Notes: generated by a model from the sequence alone, not told the origin. Shown: positions 18,187 to 28,289, numbered from the stretch's first letter. The stretch: DNA of 64,000 nt from Marinomonas sp. SBI8L (GCF_001624705.1 NZ_JSEO01000001.1:438980-502979), one strand, 5' to 3'. Translations and numbers: made by a program.

Positions 18187-19017
18187 ATGACTAAACAAAA
18201 TAACGCGCAACCAGCCAATAAAACAGATGAATCTGCCCAAACTCAGATTGAATTTAATCATGTGGCTAAGTCCTACGGTGAAAATCTAGTACTAGATAAT
18301 ATTAATTGCGAAGTAAAACGAGGGGAATTCATCACCATGGTCGGCACATCTGGCTGTGGTAAGAGCACCTTTTTAAACATGCTACTCGGCACAGTGGCCC
18401 ATTCTAAAGGGGATATCTTATTAGAAGGTAAACCTATAGTTGCGGAACCGAGTCCAGATCGAGGCATTGTTTTTCAAAAGTACTCTGTCTTCCCTCACTT
18501 GAGCGTGCGTGAAAATGTTGCCATTTCAAAAGAGTTTGAAGCGAGTCCAGTATTAGGTCGGCTATTTGGCGAGAGACGTAAACAAGCCTTAACTGAAACA
18601 GATGAATGGCTCGAAGCCGTTGGGCTACTCGCCGCAAAAGACAAGTACCCACACGAACTTTCTGGTGGCATGCAACAAAGGCTAGCCATTGCTCAAGCGC
18701 TAATTAAACACCCCAAAGTGTTGCTACTAGACGAACCATTCGGCGCCCTTGATCCGGGCATCCGAAAAGACATGCATAAGTTGGTGTTAGAGCTTTGGAA
18801 GAAGTATCAACTCACCATTTTTATGGTGACCCATGATCTAAACGAAGGCTTCTATTTAGGTACTCGCTTATGGGTATTTGATAAAACGCGGCACGATCCA
18901 CATGCCCCACATCGTTATGGCAGTACGATTACCTTTGATCTGCCTATTGGTAAAACGGATGAAGCAAGCTTTGTAAAAATCGAAAAGTCCTTAGAGTCAA
19001 ATCGACTCTCAGCTTAA
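18187..19017 (+). CDS. Guanidine-locus ABC transporter, ATPase
   Basis: A 276-residue cytoplasmic ATPase of the NitT/TauT class. Walker A is GTSGCGKST near residue 53-61, the signature 'LSGGMQQRLAIAQAL' near 158, Walker B 'VLLLDEPFGALD' near 180, and H-loop 'VTHDLNEG'. A polar N-terminal 20-residue tail precedes the domain. The ribosome site is in the 8-bp gap after the permease stop codon. It energises the importer of this operon. Confidence 0.92.
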   Translation: MTKQNNAQPANKTDESAQTQIEFNHVAKSYGENLVLDNINCEVKRGEFITMVGTSGCGKSTFLNMLLGTVAHSKGDILLEGKPIVAEPSPDRGIVFQKYSVFPHLSVRENVAISKEFEASPVLGRLFGERRKQALTETDEWLEAVGLLAAKDKYPHELSGGMQQRLAIAQALIKHPKVLLLDEPFGALDPGIRKDMHKLVLELWKKYQLTIFMVTHDLNEGFYLGTRLWVFDKTRHDPHAPHRYGSTITFDLPIGKTDEASFVKIEKSLESNRLSA

Positions 19018-19076
19018 AGCTCAACCTTAACCTTTAACCTAACCCAATACTTCAACTTAAAGAGTAAATTGATAAA

Positions 19077-19814
19077 ATGAAAAATAGTTTGCAAAGTTTA
19101 CTTAAAGATAAGCACTATCAAACTCACATCCCTGGTGCGAGCCACTGGTCTACCATTATTCGAAAAGGCACTGAACTGCGCCTAAAAGACATAGAAGGTG
19201 GCGCAAATGTTGGTATGTTGTTTTATAACCCAAGTATCTTAAGTGAAAAATACAACGCACCAGATACTCTAAAATGCCAACACACATTCAAACTCACCCA
19301 AGGCCACTGTCTATACAGCGAAATGGGCCGCATCTTTTGTTCTATCACATCTGATAGTTTTGGCTGGCATGAAACCGTTTGCGGTACTTCACATGCAAAG
19401 CACATAGAAGAAAGCTGGGGCAAACGTGACTATCAAGGGGACCACAACCTTTGGCGTCAAAATGGCTTCGATAGCTTTTTAGTGGAACTCGCTAAATACA
19501 ACCTCAGCAAACAAGACCTTTGTGCCAATGTAAATTGGTTTAGCCAAGTCAGTGCCGACGAAGCGGGCAAACTCGCTCTAACAAGACATAGCCAAGCTGG
19601 GGACGAAGTCGTATTAAGATTCGAAATGGACACACTGGTCGTATTGCATACCTGCCCTCACCCACTTAACCAAGCAAAAGAATACCCAAACAAACCTGTT
19701 GCTATCAGCTTGAGTCAAGCCGAAACAATGCATGATGACGATGAGTGCCTGAACCACTGCCCAGAAAATCGTCGCGGTTTTGAAAACAACGCGTTATACC
19801 ACTTTGGTTTATAG
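19077..19814 (+). CDS. Carboxyguanidine deiminase-type subunit (UAAP1, DUF1989)
   Basis: A 245-residue cytoplasmic protein formerly called urea amidolyase-associated protein 1. Proteins of this pair were shown to form a carboxyguanidine deiminase (CgdAB) that removes ammonia from the carboxylase product to give allophanate. Conserved metal-ligand candidates are visible: Cys and His in '[17 protein letters not shown]' (near 100-115) and the later '[12 protein letters not shown]'. It is followed after 8 bp by its partner (19823). Which of the CgdA/CgdB names applies to which gene I leave open. No urease-like features occur. Confidence 0.87.
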   Translation: MKNSLQSLLKDKHYQTHIPGASHWSTIIRKGTELRLKDIEGGANVGMLFYNPSILSEKYNAPDTLKCQHTFKLTQGHCLYSEMGRIFCSITSDSFGWHETVCGTSHAKHIEESWGKRDYQGDHNLWRQNGFDSFLVELAKYNLSKQDLCANVNWFSQVSADEAGKLALTRHSQAGDEVVLRFEMDTLVVLHTCPHPLNQAKEYPNKPVAISLSQAETMHDDDECLNHCPENRRGFENNALYHFGL

Positions 19815-19822
19815 GAGCCACC

Positions 19823-20461
19823 ATGATTAAAGCAAGCTTATTAAACGTAGAAGACGCTAAATTCTCACAATCTATCGATGCTGGTGATTACTTTTTTCAC
19901 TGTATCAAGGCAGGCGAAACCATACGCCTTGTTGACCTTAAAGGTAATCAAGCAGCCGATACCCTATTTTATAATGCCAATGATGTCAGCGAACGCTACA
20001 GCGCCATGGACACAGTACGTGAACAAAGTGCGTTATATCTAACAACACACTCTGTTTTAAAAACCAATTTAAACAGAGACATGCTCGAAATCGTCGCAGA
20101 TACCTGTGGTCGTCATGACACTGTTGGCGGCGCCTGTGCCACTGAATCAAATACAGTGAGGTATGACTTGGAAAAACGTTGCATGCATGCCTGTCGTGAT
20201 AGCTGGATGTTAGCCATTCAAGAAAATGAAGAGTATGGATTGAGCAAAGCGGATATCACTCACAACATCAACTTTTTCATGAATGTGCCAGTCACTCAAG
20301 AGGGTAAATTAACCTTTGAAGATGGTATCTCAGCACCGGGTAAGTACGTTGAATTAAAGGCAAAAATGGATACCTTGGTATTAATTTCAAATTGTCCGCA
20401 ATTAAACAACCCATGTAATGGTTATGACCCCACCCCGATTCAGGTCTTGGTCTGGTCTTAG
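19823..20461 (+). CDS. Carboxyguanidine deiminase-type subunit (UAAP2, DUF1989)
   Basis: A 212-residue cytoplasmic paralogue of the preceding protein (urea amidolyase-associated protein 2). The core contains '[24 protein letters not shown]' (divided over residues 38-62), the metal-site candidate '[15 protein letters not shown]' (about 92-106), 'CMHACRDSW' and the end '[21 protein letters not shown]'. With the upstream subunit it should deiminate carboxyguanidine to allophanate. GGAG lies in the short gap before the start. The 123-bp gap after it holds a second riboswitch. Confidence 0.88.
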   Translation: MIKASLLNVEDAKFSQSIDAGDYFFHCIKAGETIRLVDLKGNQAADTLFYNANDVSERYSAMDTVREQSALYLTTHSVLKTNLNRDMLEIVADTCGRHDTVGGACATESNTVRYDLEKRCMHACRDSWMLAIQENEEYGLSKADITHNINFFMNVPVTQEGKLTFEDGISAPGKYVELKAKMDTLVLISNCPQLNNPCNGYDPTPIQVLVWS

Positions 20462-20522
20462 GATAAACCGTATTTCTATAAACCCATTAGCCCATTTGCA
20501 TTAACGCTATTTTTTGCATTTT

Positions 20523-20568
20523 TTAGTCAGGACGACCTGATTAATGTATTTATTCTCGGGACGACCCG
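20523..20568 (+). ncRNA. Guanidine-II riboswitch (mini-ykkC class)
   Basis: Two adjacent hairpins share the class-defining ACGA tetraloop. P1 is TCAGG-ACGA-CCTGA (20527-20540), extendable outward to 9 bp with one G.U pair (20523-20544). P2 is CGGG-ACGA-CCCG (20557-20568). The linker is AT-rich. The ribosome site GGAG (20576-20579) and the carboxylase ATG (20585) follow P2 directly, as in characterised mini-ykkC leaders, where guanidine-driven pairing of the two loops frees the ribosome site. It would control translation of the carboxylase independently of the ykkC switch 4.4 kb upstream. Confidence 0.88.
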
Positions 20569-20584
20569 CAAGTTTGGAGCCGTT

Positions 20585-23500
20585 ATGTTTAACACGGTAA
20601 TGATTGCAAATCGAGGTGCAATAGCCACTCGCATTATTCGCACACTTAAAAAATTAGGTATTCAATCCCTTGCTGTTTATCACCAAGAAGATAAAGACTC
20701 ATTACATGTTCAGCAAGCTGATATTGCTGTATGTCTGGGTGATAACAGTGTCGCAGACACCTACCTTAATATTGAAAAACTCATTCAGATTGCCAAACAA
20801 CACCAAGTAGATGCCATTCATCCAGGCTATGGCTTTTTAAGTGAAAATACTGAGTTCGTGAGTCAATGTGAACAAGCAAACATCGTTTTCATTGGCCCGA
20901 CAAGCACACAAATGAACCTATTTGGTTTGAAACACCTAGCACGGGATGCAGCAGAACAAGCCGGCGTACCGCTTGTACCAGGCTCACCATTACTAACCGA
21001 ACGAAACGACGCCATACATTGGGCTAATAAGATTGGCTACCCTATCATGCTAAAAAGCACCGCTGGCGGTGGTGGTATTGGAATGCAAGCCTGCCTCAAT
21101 CAAGATGAAATGCTTATTGCCTGGGAAAGCGTTAAAAGGTTAGGTGAAAACTACTTCTCTAACGATGGCGTCTTCTTAGAAAAACTCATAAAAAATGCAC
21201 GACATATCGAAGTACAAATTTTTGCCAATGGACAAGGACAAGCCATTAGCCTTGGAGAACGCGATTGCTCAGCCCAGCGCCGTAATCAAAAAGTTGTCGA
21301 AGAAACGCCAGCACACAATTTAACTCATGACGTCCGTGAACAGCTCCATAACACCGCAGAGCGCTTAATGGCATCGGTTAATTATCGTAATGCCGGTACC
21401 GTTGAGTTTATCTTTGATCATGATGCTAATGCATTTTACTTTTTAGAAGTAAATACGCGATTACAGGTTGAGCATGGCGTAACGGAAGCCGTTTGGGGAG
21501 TCGATCTGGTTGATTGCATGATCAAGCAAGCAGCAGGAGAAATGGAAGATTTACAGGCGTTTAAAGCACAGCTCACACCCTCAGGCCATAGTATTCAAGC
21601 CCGTATTTATGCTGAAAACCCAGCACAAGACTTCCTACCCAGTAGCGGTTTATTGTCAGAGGTAAACTGGCCACAAAAAGATAACTTACGTATTGATACT
21701 TGGATTGAGTCAGGTATCCAAGTACCCGCTCTATTTGACCCTATGTTGGCAAAAGTCATCACCACAGCGGATGATAGACAAACCGCAATCAGCGAATTAG
21801 AACAGGCCCTTGATCACAGCACCCTCTATGGCATACAAACTAACAAGGCTTATGTTCAAGCTATTCTAAATGGCCCTATGCATCAAGGTGGCCAACTATT
21901 TACCAAGGATCTGGCTGATTTTAAAATCCAGACACCTAGTTTTTCTGTATTAAGTGGCGGCACCCAGACAAGTATTCAAGACTATCCCGGCAGGCAAGCA
22001 CACTGGCATGTTGGCGTACCACCTTCTGGCCCAATGGACTCACTTAGCTTTCGCTTAGCCAATGAATTATTGGGGAATAACCTTGATGCTGCCGCCTTAG
22101 AAATAACCTTAAATGGCCCTAGACTTAAGTTTCATACATCTTGTGATGTTGCTCTAATTGGTGCCGAATTTGATGTGAGTTTGGATGGCAGCCCAGTTGC
22201 AATGAACCAAGTCATTCACCTAGATGCAAACCAAACCCTAAGCATAGGAAAAGTCAAAGGAACTGGCGCGCGTTGTTATCTTGCCGTTAAAAATGGCATC
22301 CAATGTCCTGACTATTTAGGCTCAAAATCTACCTTTACCTTAGGCCAGTTTGGTGGCCATGTGGGCCGAGCACTGCGTACTGGAGACGTGATAGAACTCG
22401 CTAATATAATATCTAATAAAAAGACGAATAAAGAGACTAATCAAAAAACGAATACACAGAGCAGTCTGAAAACTCAGCCCGTTTTATCCGCAAACTTTCA
22501 GCAGCAAGCCAAGCAAACCTTTAATCCAGAAATCTCGCAATTAAGGGTTATCTACGGGCCCCATGGCGCACCAGATTTCTTTACCGAAACAGATATAAAG
22601 ACCTTCTTTGAGCATACTTGGGAAGTGCATTACAACTCCTCTCGTACAGGTGTTCGTCTTATCGGGCCCAAGCCTGAATGGGCACGAGAAAGCGGCGGCG
22701 AAGCTGGCATGCACCCTTCGAACATTCATGATAATGCCTATGCTTTTGGTACCGTGGATTTTACGGGTGACATGCCCGTTATTCTTGGTCCAGATGGCCC
22801 ATCATTGGGTGGATTTGTTTGCCCTGCTACTGTCATTAGTGCCGACCTTTGGAAGCTAGGCCAATTAAAAGCCGGTAGTAAAATTCAATTTATTCCCGTG
22901 ACACACGCTCAGGCTATTTCCCTCGAAAAAGCGCAAATAAGCGACATACGTGAGTTAAGCTTGGTGGCTGAATCAGTATCCTTATCTAAGTCAGAGTCAG
23001 AGCAAGTAACTAGTCGCGGCATTAACCCAGCCGCTTTAGCTTCCCCCAAAGTACATCAAGGGAAAATTGGGAATGACGAGGTAATTTGCCGTTTAGCGGG
23101 AGATCATTTCTTACTTGTCGAATTAGGTCCATTAGCGCTTGATATTCCACGTCGTTTTAAAGTTCACGCCCTCATGTTATGGCTAGAAAACTATAAAAAA
23201 ACGCATCCAGAATCTGGTCTAAGAGAATTAACACCTGGCATTCGCTCTCTTCAAATTCACTTTGACTCTCAAGTGATGAGTCTAGACAAGCTCACTCGTT
23301 TAATTGATCAGGCTTGTCATTATGTGGCCACTACCGAAAACCTCACCTTACCTTCTCGCACAGTGTATTTGCCACTAAGTTGGAATGATGAAGCCTGCCA
23401 ATTAGCCATAGAAAAATACATGCAATCGGTACGTAAAGACGCGCCTTGGTGTCCAAGTAACCTAGAGTTTATCCGCCGTATTAATGGCCTAAAAGATATT

Positions 23501-24331
23501 CAAGCGGTGAAAGACACTGTCTTTAGCGCGGATTATCTGGTGATGGGATTAGGAGATGTTTATTTAGGTGCACCCGTTGCAACGCCATTGGACCCACGCC
23601 ATCGACTGGTCACAACAAAGTACAACCCTGCTCGTACTTGGACCGCTGAAAACTCAGTTGGTATTGGTGGGGCTTATATGTGTGTTTACGGGATGGAAGG
23701 CCCAGGTGGGTATCAATTTGTGGGTCGTACGTCACAAATGTGGAATCGCTACCGTAAAACCAAAGAGTTTACCCAACCTTGGCTGCTACGCTTTTTTGAT
23801 CAAATAAAATTCTATGAAGTAAGCCCAGAAGAGCTAGCACACATTCGAGAAGCATTACCAAAAGGCCAAGTATCCCTAAGGATAGAAGAAACACAGTTTA
23901 GCCTAAATGATTACCAAAATTTCTTGGACGCTAATCAAACTCAAATGACGGAATTTGTTAAAGCCAGAGATGAGGCCTTCGATGAAGAACTCGCCCGTTG
24001 GAAGGAGAATGGTCAACTTACCTATGAGGTGGTTGAACCAGAGACTAGCCAAGATGATGAGCAGGCCTTAGCAGAACTTATCTCAGCCGAAAACATTAAT
24101 GCTATCGATAGCCCTGTATCGGGCAATGTTTGGCAGTGCAAAGTAGAAGAAGGCCAAACCGTAAAAGCAGGCGACGTATTAATGGTTTTGGAGTCCATGA
24201 AAATGGAAATAGAAATCTATGCCAGCTGTGATGGCCAAGTAAGAAGCTTATTAAAGCAGCAAGGACAATCGGTTCAGTCAGGACAAGCCCTCGCCTTAAT
24301 AGAACTCGCGCCAGTCACTGAACTTGCCTAA
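20585..24331 (+). CDS. Biotin-dependent guanidine (urea-type) carboxylase
   Basis: A 1248-residue cytoplasmic biotin enzyme. Order: biotin carboxylase N-terminal, ATP-grasp (with 'KSTAGGGGIGM' near 158) and C-terminal parts to about residue 440; a KipA/AHS2-like region (about 455-760, 'GPSGPMDSLSFRLANELLGN' type); an AHS1/KipI-like region (about 850-1060, ending 'KYNPARTWTAENSVGIGGAY' type); and a C-terminal biotinyl domain with Lys1206 in 'ESMKME'. Homologues were named urea carboxylase. Genomic association with guanidine riboswitches and the deiminase pair indicates guanidine as substrate, forming carboxyguanidine with ATP and bicarbonate. A stretch of lysine/threonine repeats near residues 610-635 is a low-complexity linker. 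Confidence 0.9.
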   Translation: MFNTVMIANRGAIATRIIRTLKKLGIQSLAVYHQEDKDSLHVQQADIAVCLGDNSVADTYLNIEKLIQIAKQHQVDAIHPGYGFLSENTEFVSQCEQANIVFIGPTSTQMNLFGLKHLARDAAEQAGVPLVPGSPLLTERNDAIHWANKIGYPIMLKSTAGGGGIGMQACLNQDEMLIAWESVKRLGENYFSNDGVFLEKLIKNARHIEVQIFANGQGQAISLGERDCSAQRRNQKVVEETPAHNLTHDVREQLHNTAERLMASVNYRNAGTVEFIFDHDANAFYFLEVNTRLQVEHGVTEAVWGVDLVDCMIKQAAGEMEDLQAFKAQLTPSGHSIQARIYAENPAQDFLPSSGLLSEVNWPQKDNLRIDTWIESGIQVPALFDPMLAKVITTADDRQTAISELEQALDHSTLYGIQTNKAYVQAILNGPMHQGGQLFTKDLADFKIQTPSFSVLSGGTQTSIQDYPGRQAHWHVGVPPSGPMDSLSFRLANELLGNNLDAAALEITLNGPRLKFHTSCDVALIGAEFDVSLDGSPVAMNQVIHLDANQTLSIGKVKGTGARCYLAVKNGIQCPDYLGSKSTFTLGQFGGHVGRALRTGDVIELANIISNKKTNKETNQKTNTQSSLKTQPVLSANFQQQAKQTFNPEISQLRVIYGPHGAPDFFTETDIKTFFEHTWEVHYNSSRTGVRLIGPKPEWARESGGEAGMHPSNIHDNAYAFGTVDFTGDMPVILGPDGPSLGGFVCPATVISADLWKLGQLKAGSKIQFIPVTHAQAISLEKAQISDIRELSLVAESVSLSKSESEQVTSRGINPAALASPKVHQGKIGNDEVICRLAGDHFLLVELGPLALDIPRRFKVHALMLWLENYKKTHPESGLRELTPGIRSLQIHFDSQVMSLDKLTRLIDQACHYVATTENLTLPSRTVYLPLSWNDEACQLAIEKYMQSVRKDAPWCPSNLEFIRRINGLKDIQAVKDTVFSADYLVMGLGDVYLGAPVATPLDPRHRLVTTKYNPARTWTAENSVGIGGAYMCVYGMEGPGGYQFVGRTSQMWNRYRKTKEFTQPWLLRFFDQIKFYEVSPEELAHIREALPKGQVSLRIEETQFSLNDYQNFLDANQTQMTEFVKARDEAFDEELARWKENGQLTYEVVEPETSQDDEQALAELISAENINAIDSPVSGNVWQCKVEEGQTVKAGDVLMVLESMKMEIEIYASCDGQVRSLLKQQGQSVQSGQALALIELAPVTELA

Positions 24332-24358
24332 CTTATACACGTTTAAAGGACATATCCC

Positions 24359-26146
24359 ATGTTTAACTTAAATATTATTGCACTTAAAAATGCCTATAAA
24401 AATAATGACACCACAGCCAAAGAACTTATTTTTTCGCTCCGACAACAAGCCCTAGAGCAGGCCGAATATAATGCCTGGATTACCTTATTGGATGAGACAA
24501 AATTAACTGAATACCTAAGCTATTTAGAAGGTAAAACCATAGATGAACTCCCTTTATATGGCGTACCATTTGCCATCAAAGACAACATAGACCTAGCCGG
24601 CGTACCAACCACAGCGGCCTGTCCAGACTTTGAATACACACCAAGCAAAAGCGCCTTTGTGGTAGAGCAATTAATGAAAGCTGGCGCGATTCCACTAGGT
24701 AAAACGAACCTAGACCAATTCGCCACAGGTCTAGTCGGTATGCGAAGCCCCTATGGTGAAGGTGTAAACGCCTTTAATACTGATTATGTGTCAGGTGGTT
24801 CAAGCGCAGGCTCGGCCATAAGCACCGCCTTAGGCCAAGTAAGTTTTGCACTTGGCACAGACACAGCCGGCAGTGGCCGTGTACCAGCCGCATTAAATAA
24901 CCTCATCGGTCACAAACCAACAAAAGGCTTATTCAGTAACTCTGGCTTGGTACCTGCTTGCTTAAGCTTGGATTGCATCACAGTATTCGCGCTAAATACA
25001 CAAGATGCGGCTTTGGTCACCAGCATTGCAGGCCAATATGACGAAGCAGATAGCTATGCAAGACCTAACAAACCAGAAAACCACTTACGTTACTTTGAAC
25101 CTAAGCTACCTCAAAACTTCACTTTTGGTGTACCCGCTGAATTAGATTTTTATCAAAACCCAGAAACGAAAGCCTTGTTTGAACAAACCGTAGAGCGTTT
25201 AGAAAACCTTGGTGGCACTAAAGTCACCATAGATTTTGTGCCTTTTACCACAGCAGCAAAACTCCTGTACGAAGGCCCTTGGGTGGCAGAACGTTGGTTA
25301 GCAACCCATGATGTAAAACGTGAATCCATGTTACCTGTGATTCAAACCATTATAGGTTCAGCAGAAGGTAAAACCGCAGCCGATGCCTTCAGCGCACAAT
25401 ATGCCTTACAAAGCTTTAAGAAAGTGTGCGATGCCCAAGTAGATGCCGTTGATTTTATGCTCACACCCACTTGCCCAACTCAATTCACCCGTGAAGCCTT
25501 GCGACAGGAGCCAATCAAATACAACTCGGTTTTAGGCACTTATACCAACTTTATGAATTTATTGGATTACGCTGCAACCAGTATTCCTGTTGGCTTTACC
25601 ACAAATAAAGTAAGTTGGGGTGTAACTTTCTTTAGCCATGCATTTAGAGATATCGAACTCTTAAGTTATGCTGGAGCCTTACATCAAGCCCTAGATTTAC
25701 CCCAAGGTGCGAGTGAATTTCCCTTACAAACTTATGAGTCTACCGCCATTGCAGCCCCACAAAAAAATATCGATGTGGTCGTCTGCGGCGCTCATTTAGA
25801 AGGTTTTCCCCTTAATTGGCAGCTCACTGAACGCAACGCCACACTCGTTAGCAAAACACTCAGTGCTGCCAAGTATCAACTCTATGCGTTACCAGATGGT
25901 AAACGCCCAGCGATGATACGTGATGATGAAGCGGGTCAAGCCATTAAAGTCGAAGTCTGGTCTATGCCGATAGAGCACTTTGGCTCTTTTGTTGCTGGCA
26001 TCCCTGCACCGCTTGGTATCGGTAAGGTAGAGCTTGCAGATGGTAACTGGTATTGCGGTTTTATGAGTGAGGGGAATGCAACATTAGATGCTACCAAGAT
26101 TACAGAGTTTGGTGGTTGGGCAAATTATATTCAATCTAAGAAATAG
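24359..26146 (+). CDS. atzF: Allophanate hydrolase
   Basis: A 595-residue cytoplasmic amidase-signature enzyme that splits allophanate to ammonia and CO2. The catalytic Lys74 ('AIKDNID'), cis-Ser148 ('SGGSSAG') and nucleophile Ser172 ('DTAGSGRVP') are in register with the family. Residues 1-440 are the amidase domain; 460-595 are the C-terminal gamma-glutamylcyclotransferase-like domain of AtzF/DUR1 ('VCGAHLEGFPLNWQL', 'VEVWSMP', 'GIGKVELADG'). It starts 28 bp after the carboxylase, behind AAGGA, and completes the pathway guanidine -> carboxyguanidine -> allophanate -> 2 NH3 + 2 CO2. Confidence 0.92.
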   Translation: MFNLNIIALKNAYKNNDTTAKELIFSLRQQALEQAEYNAWITLLDETKLTEYLSYLEGKTIDELPLYGVPFAIKDNIDLAGVPTTAACPDFEYTPSKSAFVVEQLMKAGAIPLGKTNLDQFATGLVGMRSPYGEGVNAFNTDYVSGGSSAGSAISTALGQVSFALGTDTAGSGRVPAALNNLIGHKPTKGLFSNSGLVPACLSLDCITVFALNTQDAALVTSIAGQYDEADSYARPNKPENHLRYFEPKLPQNFTFGVPAELDFYQNPETKALFEQTVERLENLGGTKVTIDFVPFTTAAKLLYEGPWVAERWLATHDVKRESMLPVIQTIIGSAEGKTAADAFSAQYALQSFKKVCDAQVDAVDFMLTPTCPTQFTREALRQEPIKYNSVLGTYTNFMNLLDYAATSIPVGFTTNKVSWGVTFFSHAFRDIELLSYAGALHQALDLPQGASEFPLQTYESTAIAAPQKNIDVVVCGAHLEGFPLNWQLTERNATLVSKTLSAAKYQLYALPDGKRPAMIRDDEAGQAIKVEVWSMPIEHFGSFVAGIPAPLGIGKVELADGNWYCGFMSEGNATLDATKITEFGGWANYIQSKK

Positions 26147-26168
26147 CGCTGTTTTACTAATAAACAAG

Positions 26169-26206
26169 AGTAGCAAAGCCACCCCGAACCTGCTGGTTTT
26201 GCTACT
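26169..26206 (+). terminator. Hairpin closing the guanidine operon
   Basis: AGTAGCAAAGCCA pairs with TGGTTTTGCTACT (one G.U) around a 12-base loop 23 bp after the last stop codon. The following bases are not strongly T-rich. The rest of the gap to 26460 is AT-rich with nothing recognised. Confidence 0.65.
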
Positions 26207-26459
26207 AGCTGTTTATCAAACCTAACATTTCTTATCTCTCTTTTTACCTTAACCTCTTTTCTTTAATCAATTGATAACACGAAAAAGTGTGCTCGTAACG
26301 ACTAAATAGATAACATTCAAGGTGTCATTTACTTTATAAACAACTAAAAAAGTAAGTAATAAATTAAAAGCTATTAGAAAGCGCTCAATGTCACAAAAGC
26401 GATAGCATCACTTAATTTCTACTCTGTTTGGTTAGATAGCTGTTAGACAAGCCATCCGT

Positions 26460-27356
26460 TTATTTGAAGTTTTTTAAAAGTTCTGAGAGCTCGTCATATA
26501 TAAGTCTCATCCTTTTATTCGACTTTAACTCTCTGTGAGCGGTGATCCAAATCGGGAAAGAAGCAATGAATTCATCTTTAAATAATCTAACCATGTTTTC
26601 TTTTTCACGAGCAGCAATATCTAAACAAAAGCCGCACCCTAAACCTTCTTCGATTAATTCATAAATTAAGACATAACTATCAGTTCTAAGAGCAAAATCT
26701 TCATCATTAATGTCGAACCCACTTTTGTTTAAGCCATCTTTTATATCTGTAAAATTATCTTGCCCTATTAAATCAAAGCCCAACACAGCATCAAAGTCCT
26801 TTGCATTTACAGATGCCATAAGCTCTTTATATCGTGGATATTTTTTCGACACATAAAAGCCAATTTCTAGATTTAATATTCTCTTGGTAATTAAATCGTT
26901 TTGAGTGGGCCTCACCATTCTTAAAGCGATATCAGCCTTTCTTTCTAGTAGGTTTTCAACCTTATCCGAAGGGCTAATGATCAATTGAATTTGAGGGTAT
27001 TTTTCGCGTAGCTTCCCCATTAACTGAGGCAAAATTTTTAAAGCGATAGTATTGCTTGCTGAAATCCTAACCGGGCCACTAACCACATTAGAACGCATGT
27101 CAGCAAGGCTAGAAATTGCCATTGCATGAGAGTTCATCTGCTTTACTTCTTGTGCAAGCTCTAAACCGAATTCAGTTGCAATGTAACCTCTAGCGGTTCT
27201 ATCAAATAATAAATTACCTAAATCTTTTTCTAATTGTTCAATATGTCTACCAACCGTTGGCTGTGATATTTTTAACTCTTGGGCGGCTTTAGACAAACTC
27301 TTTAATTCAATAACAGCAAGGAATGTCTTTAGTAACCCCCAATCTACATGATTCAT
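26460..27356 (-). CDS. LysR-family transcriptional regulator
   Basis: A 298-residue LTTR. The helix-turn-helix is at residues 5-62 ('LKTFLAVIELKSLSKAAQEL', 'ISQPTVGRHIEQLEKDLG'), followed by the effector domain ('LLERKADIALRMVRPTQND' and 'LIYELIEEGLGCGFCLD'). It points away from the guanidine operon's end and toward it in transcription (convergent), so control of that operon is unlikely. The divergent neighbour is the broken Crp-like gene 315 bp away. Target unknown. Confidence 0.86.
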   Translation of the reverse strand: MNHVDWGLLKTFLAVIELKSLSKAAQELKISQPTVGRHIEQLEKDLGNLLFDRTARGYIATEFGLELAQEVKQMNSHAMAISSLADMRSNVVSGPVRISASNTIALKILPQLMGKLREKYPQIQLIISPSDKVENLLERKADIALRMVRPTQNDLITKRILNLEIGFYVSKKYPRYKELMASVNAKDFDAVLGFDLIGQDNFTDIKDGLNKSGFDINDEDFALRTDSYVLIYELIEEGLGCGFCLDIAAREKENMVRLFKDEFIASFPIWITAHRELKSNKRMRLIYDELSELLKNFK

Positions 27357-27671
27357 TTTTGCGTACTTCTTATTTGTTTTTATATCTATAGGCCCAGTAA
27401 TATCCTTTATATTAGATCCATATTTTTTCTAATGCCATGGGGGAATAAGTGAGACTGGTTTAACCTGTTAATTTAAATGGCTTTCATGTTTAAGTAGACT
27501 ATAAAACTACCTATTCGGTAATTAGGGAAGCTGCGAATAAGTCTTCCCACCTCAGCGAGTGGACAAAAGTTGACAAGCCATAAGCTGAGCATTTCAGTTA
27601 AAGATAATAAATAGTCATAAAACGTGTAAGATAAAACCTGACTTAGCATCCAGATTTTAAGGAGTAATTTC
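27357..27671. other. Intergenic region, 315 bp, between LysR gene and Crp-like pseudogene
   Basis: AT-rich, no open frame, no RNA motif and no strong hairpin recognised. It must hold the promoters of the two divergent genes. The ribosome site GGAG for the Crp-like gene is at 27661. Confidence 0.5.
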
Positions 27672-28223
27672 TTGGCTCTTGAACCCCTTCCTCATGTTTC
27701 TATGAATACCCTTAACAGATTAAATACGTTGGGCAAAGAAATTGATGCCGTTGCAGGAAGTTGCTTACTTGATGCTTCTCATATTTGGAACAAGGTTACG
27801 CTGATTGAATCAGGCGTTGTGAGAATGTTCTATTTAGCCATTGATGGAAAGGAGCATAACAAAAACTTCTTTTTTGAAGGCGATATATTCTGGCCTGTCA
27901 CGCCAAGCCTACAAGAAAAAGCAGCAGGCTTTACGATCGAAGCACTCTCTAATGTTAAAGCAGTTCAATGGCATATAGATGACTTTAAATCTGCTTTTGA
28001 GAGCGAGCTGGAATGGCTTAAATTCACCCTATTTTGGTCTGATAAATTGCTTGATAGTAAAATGCAAAGAGAGCAAGAATGGCTACAGCTTCCAGCCAAA
28101 GCACGCTATGAAAACTTGCTTAAATAACATCCTGACATAGTTCAGAGAGTTCCTGCTCATCATATAGCGAGCTTTTTAGGCATCACCTCTGTCACCCTTT
28201 CTCGTCTAAAACACGCTAGCTAA
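27672..28223 (+). pseudogene. Crp/Fnr-family regulator with an in-frame stop
   Basis: The frame opens at TTG (GGAG 7 bases upstream) and reads a cyclic-nucleotide-binding-like fold for 151 codons ('VVRMFYLAIDGKEHNKNFFFEGDIFWP'-type, given here in part) to a TAA at 28125. The same frame then continues for 31 codons with the expected Crp-like helix-turn-helix end, 'HPDIVQRVPAHH' and 'FLGITSVTLSRL', to a TAA at 28221. One base change therefore separates a 183-residue regulator from a product lacking its DNA-binding helices. Either it is a recent nonsense mutation or a sequencing error. It precedes another gene broken the same way. Confidence 0.85.
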
Positions 28224-28289
28224 TTAACATTTGTTAATGCACACCATTTTAAACCCTAGATAATGAGTGTTTTTAAGGAGTGCAAACAG

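Noticed and set aside
18434-18689. Overlapping minus-strand frames in the ABC ATPase gene
   Set aside because: They coincide with the ATPase Walker/signature coding region and lack any feature of their own.
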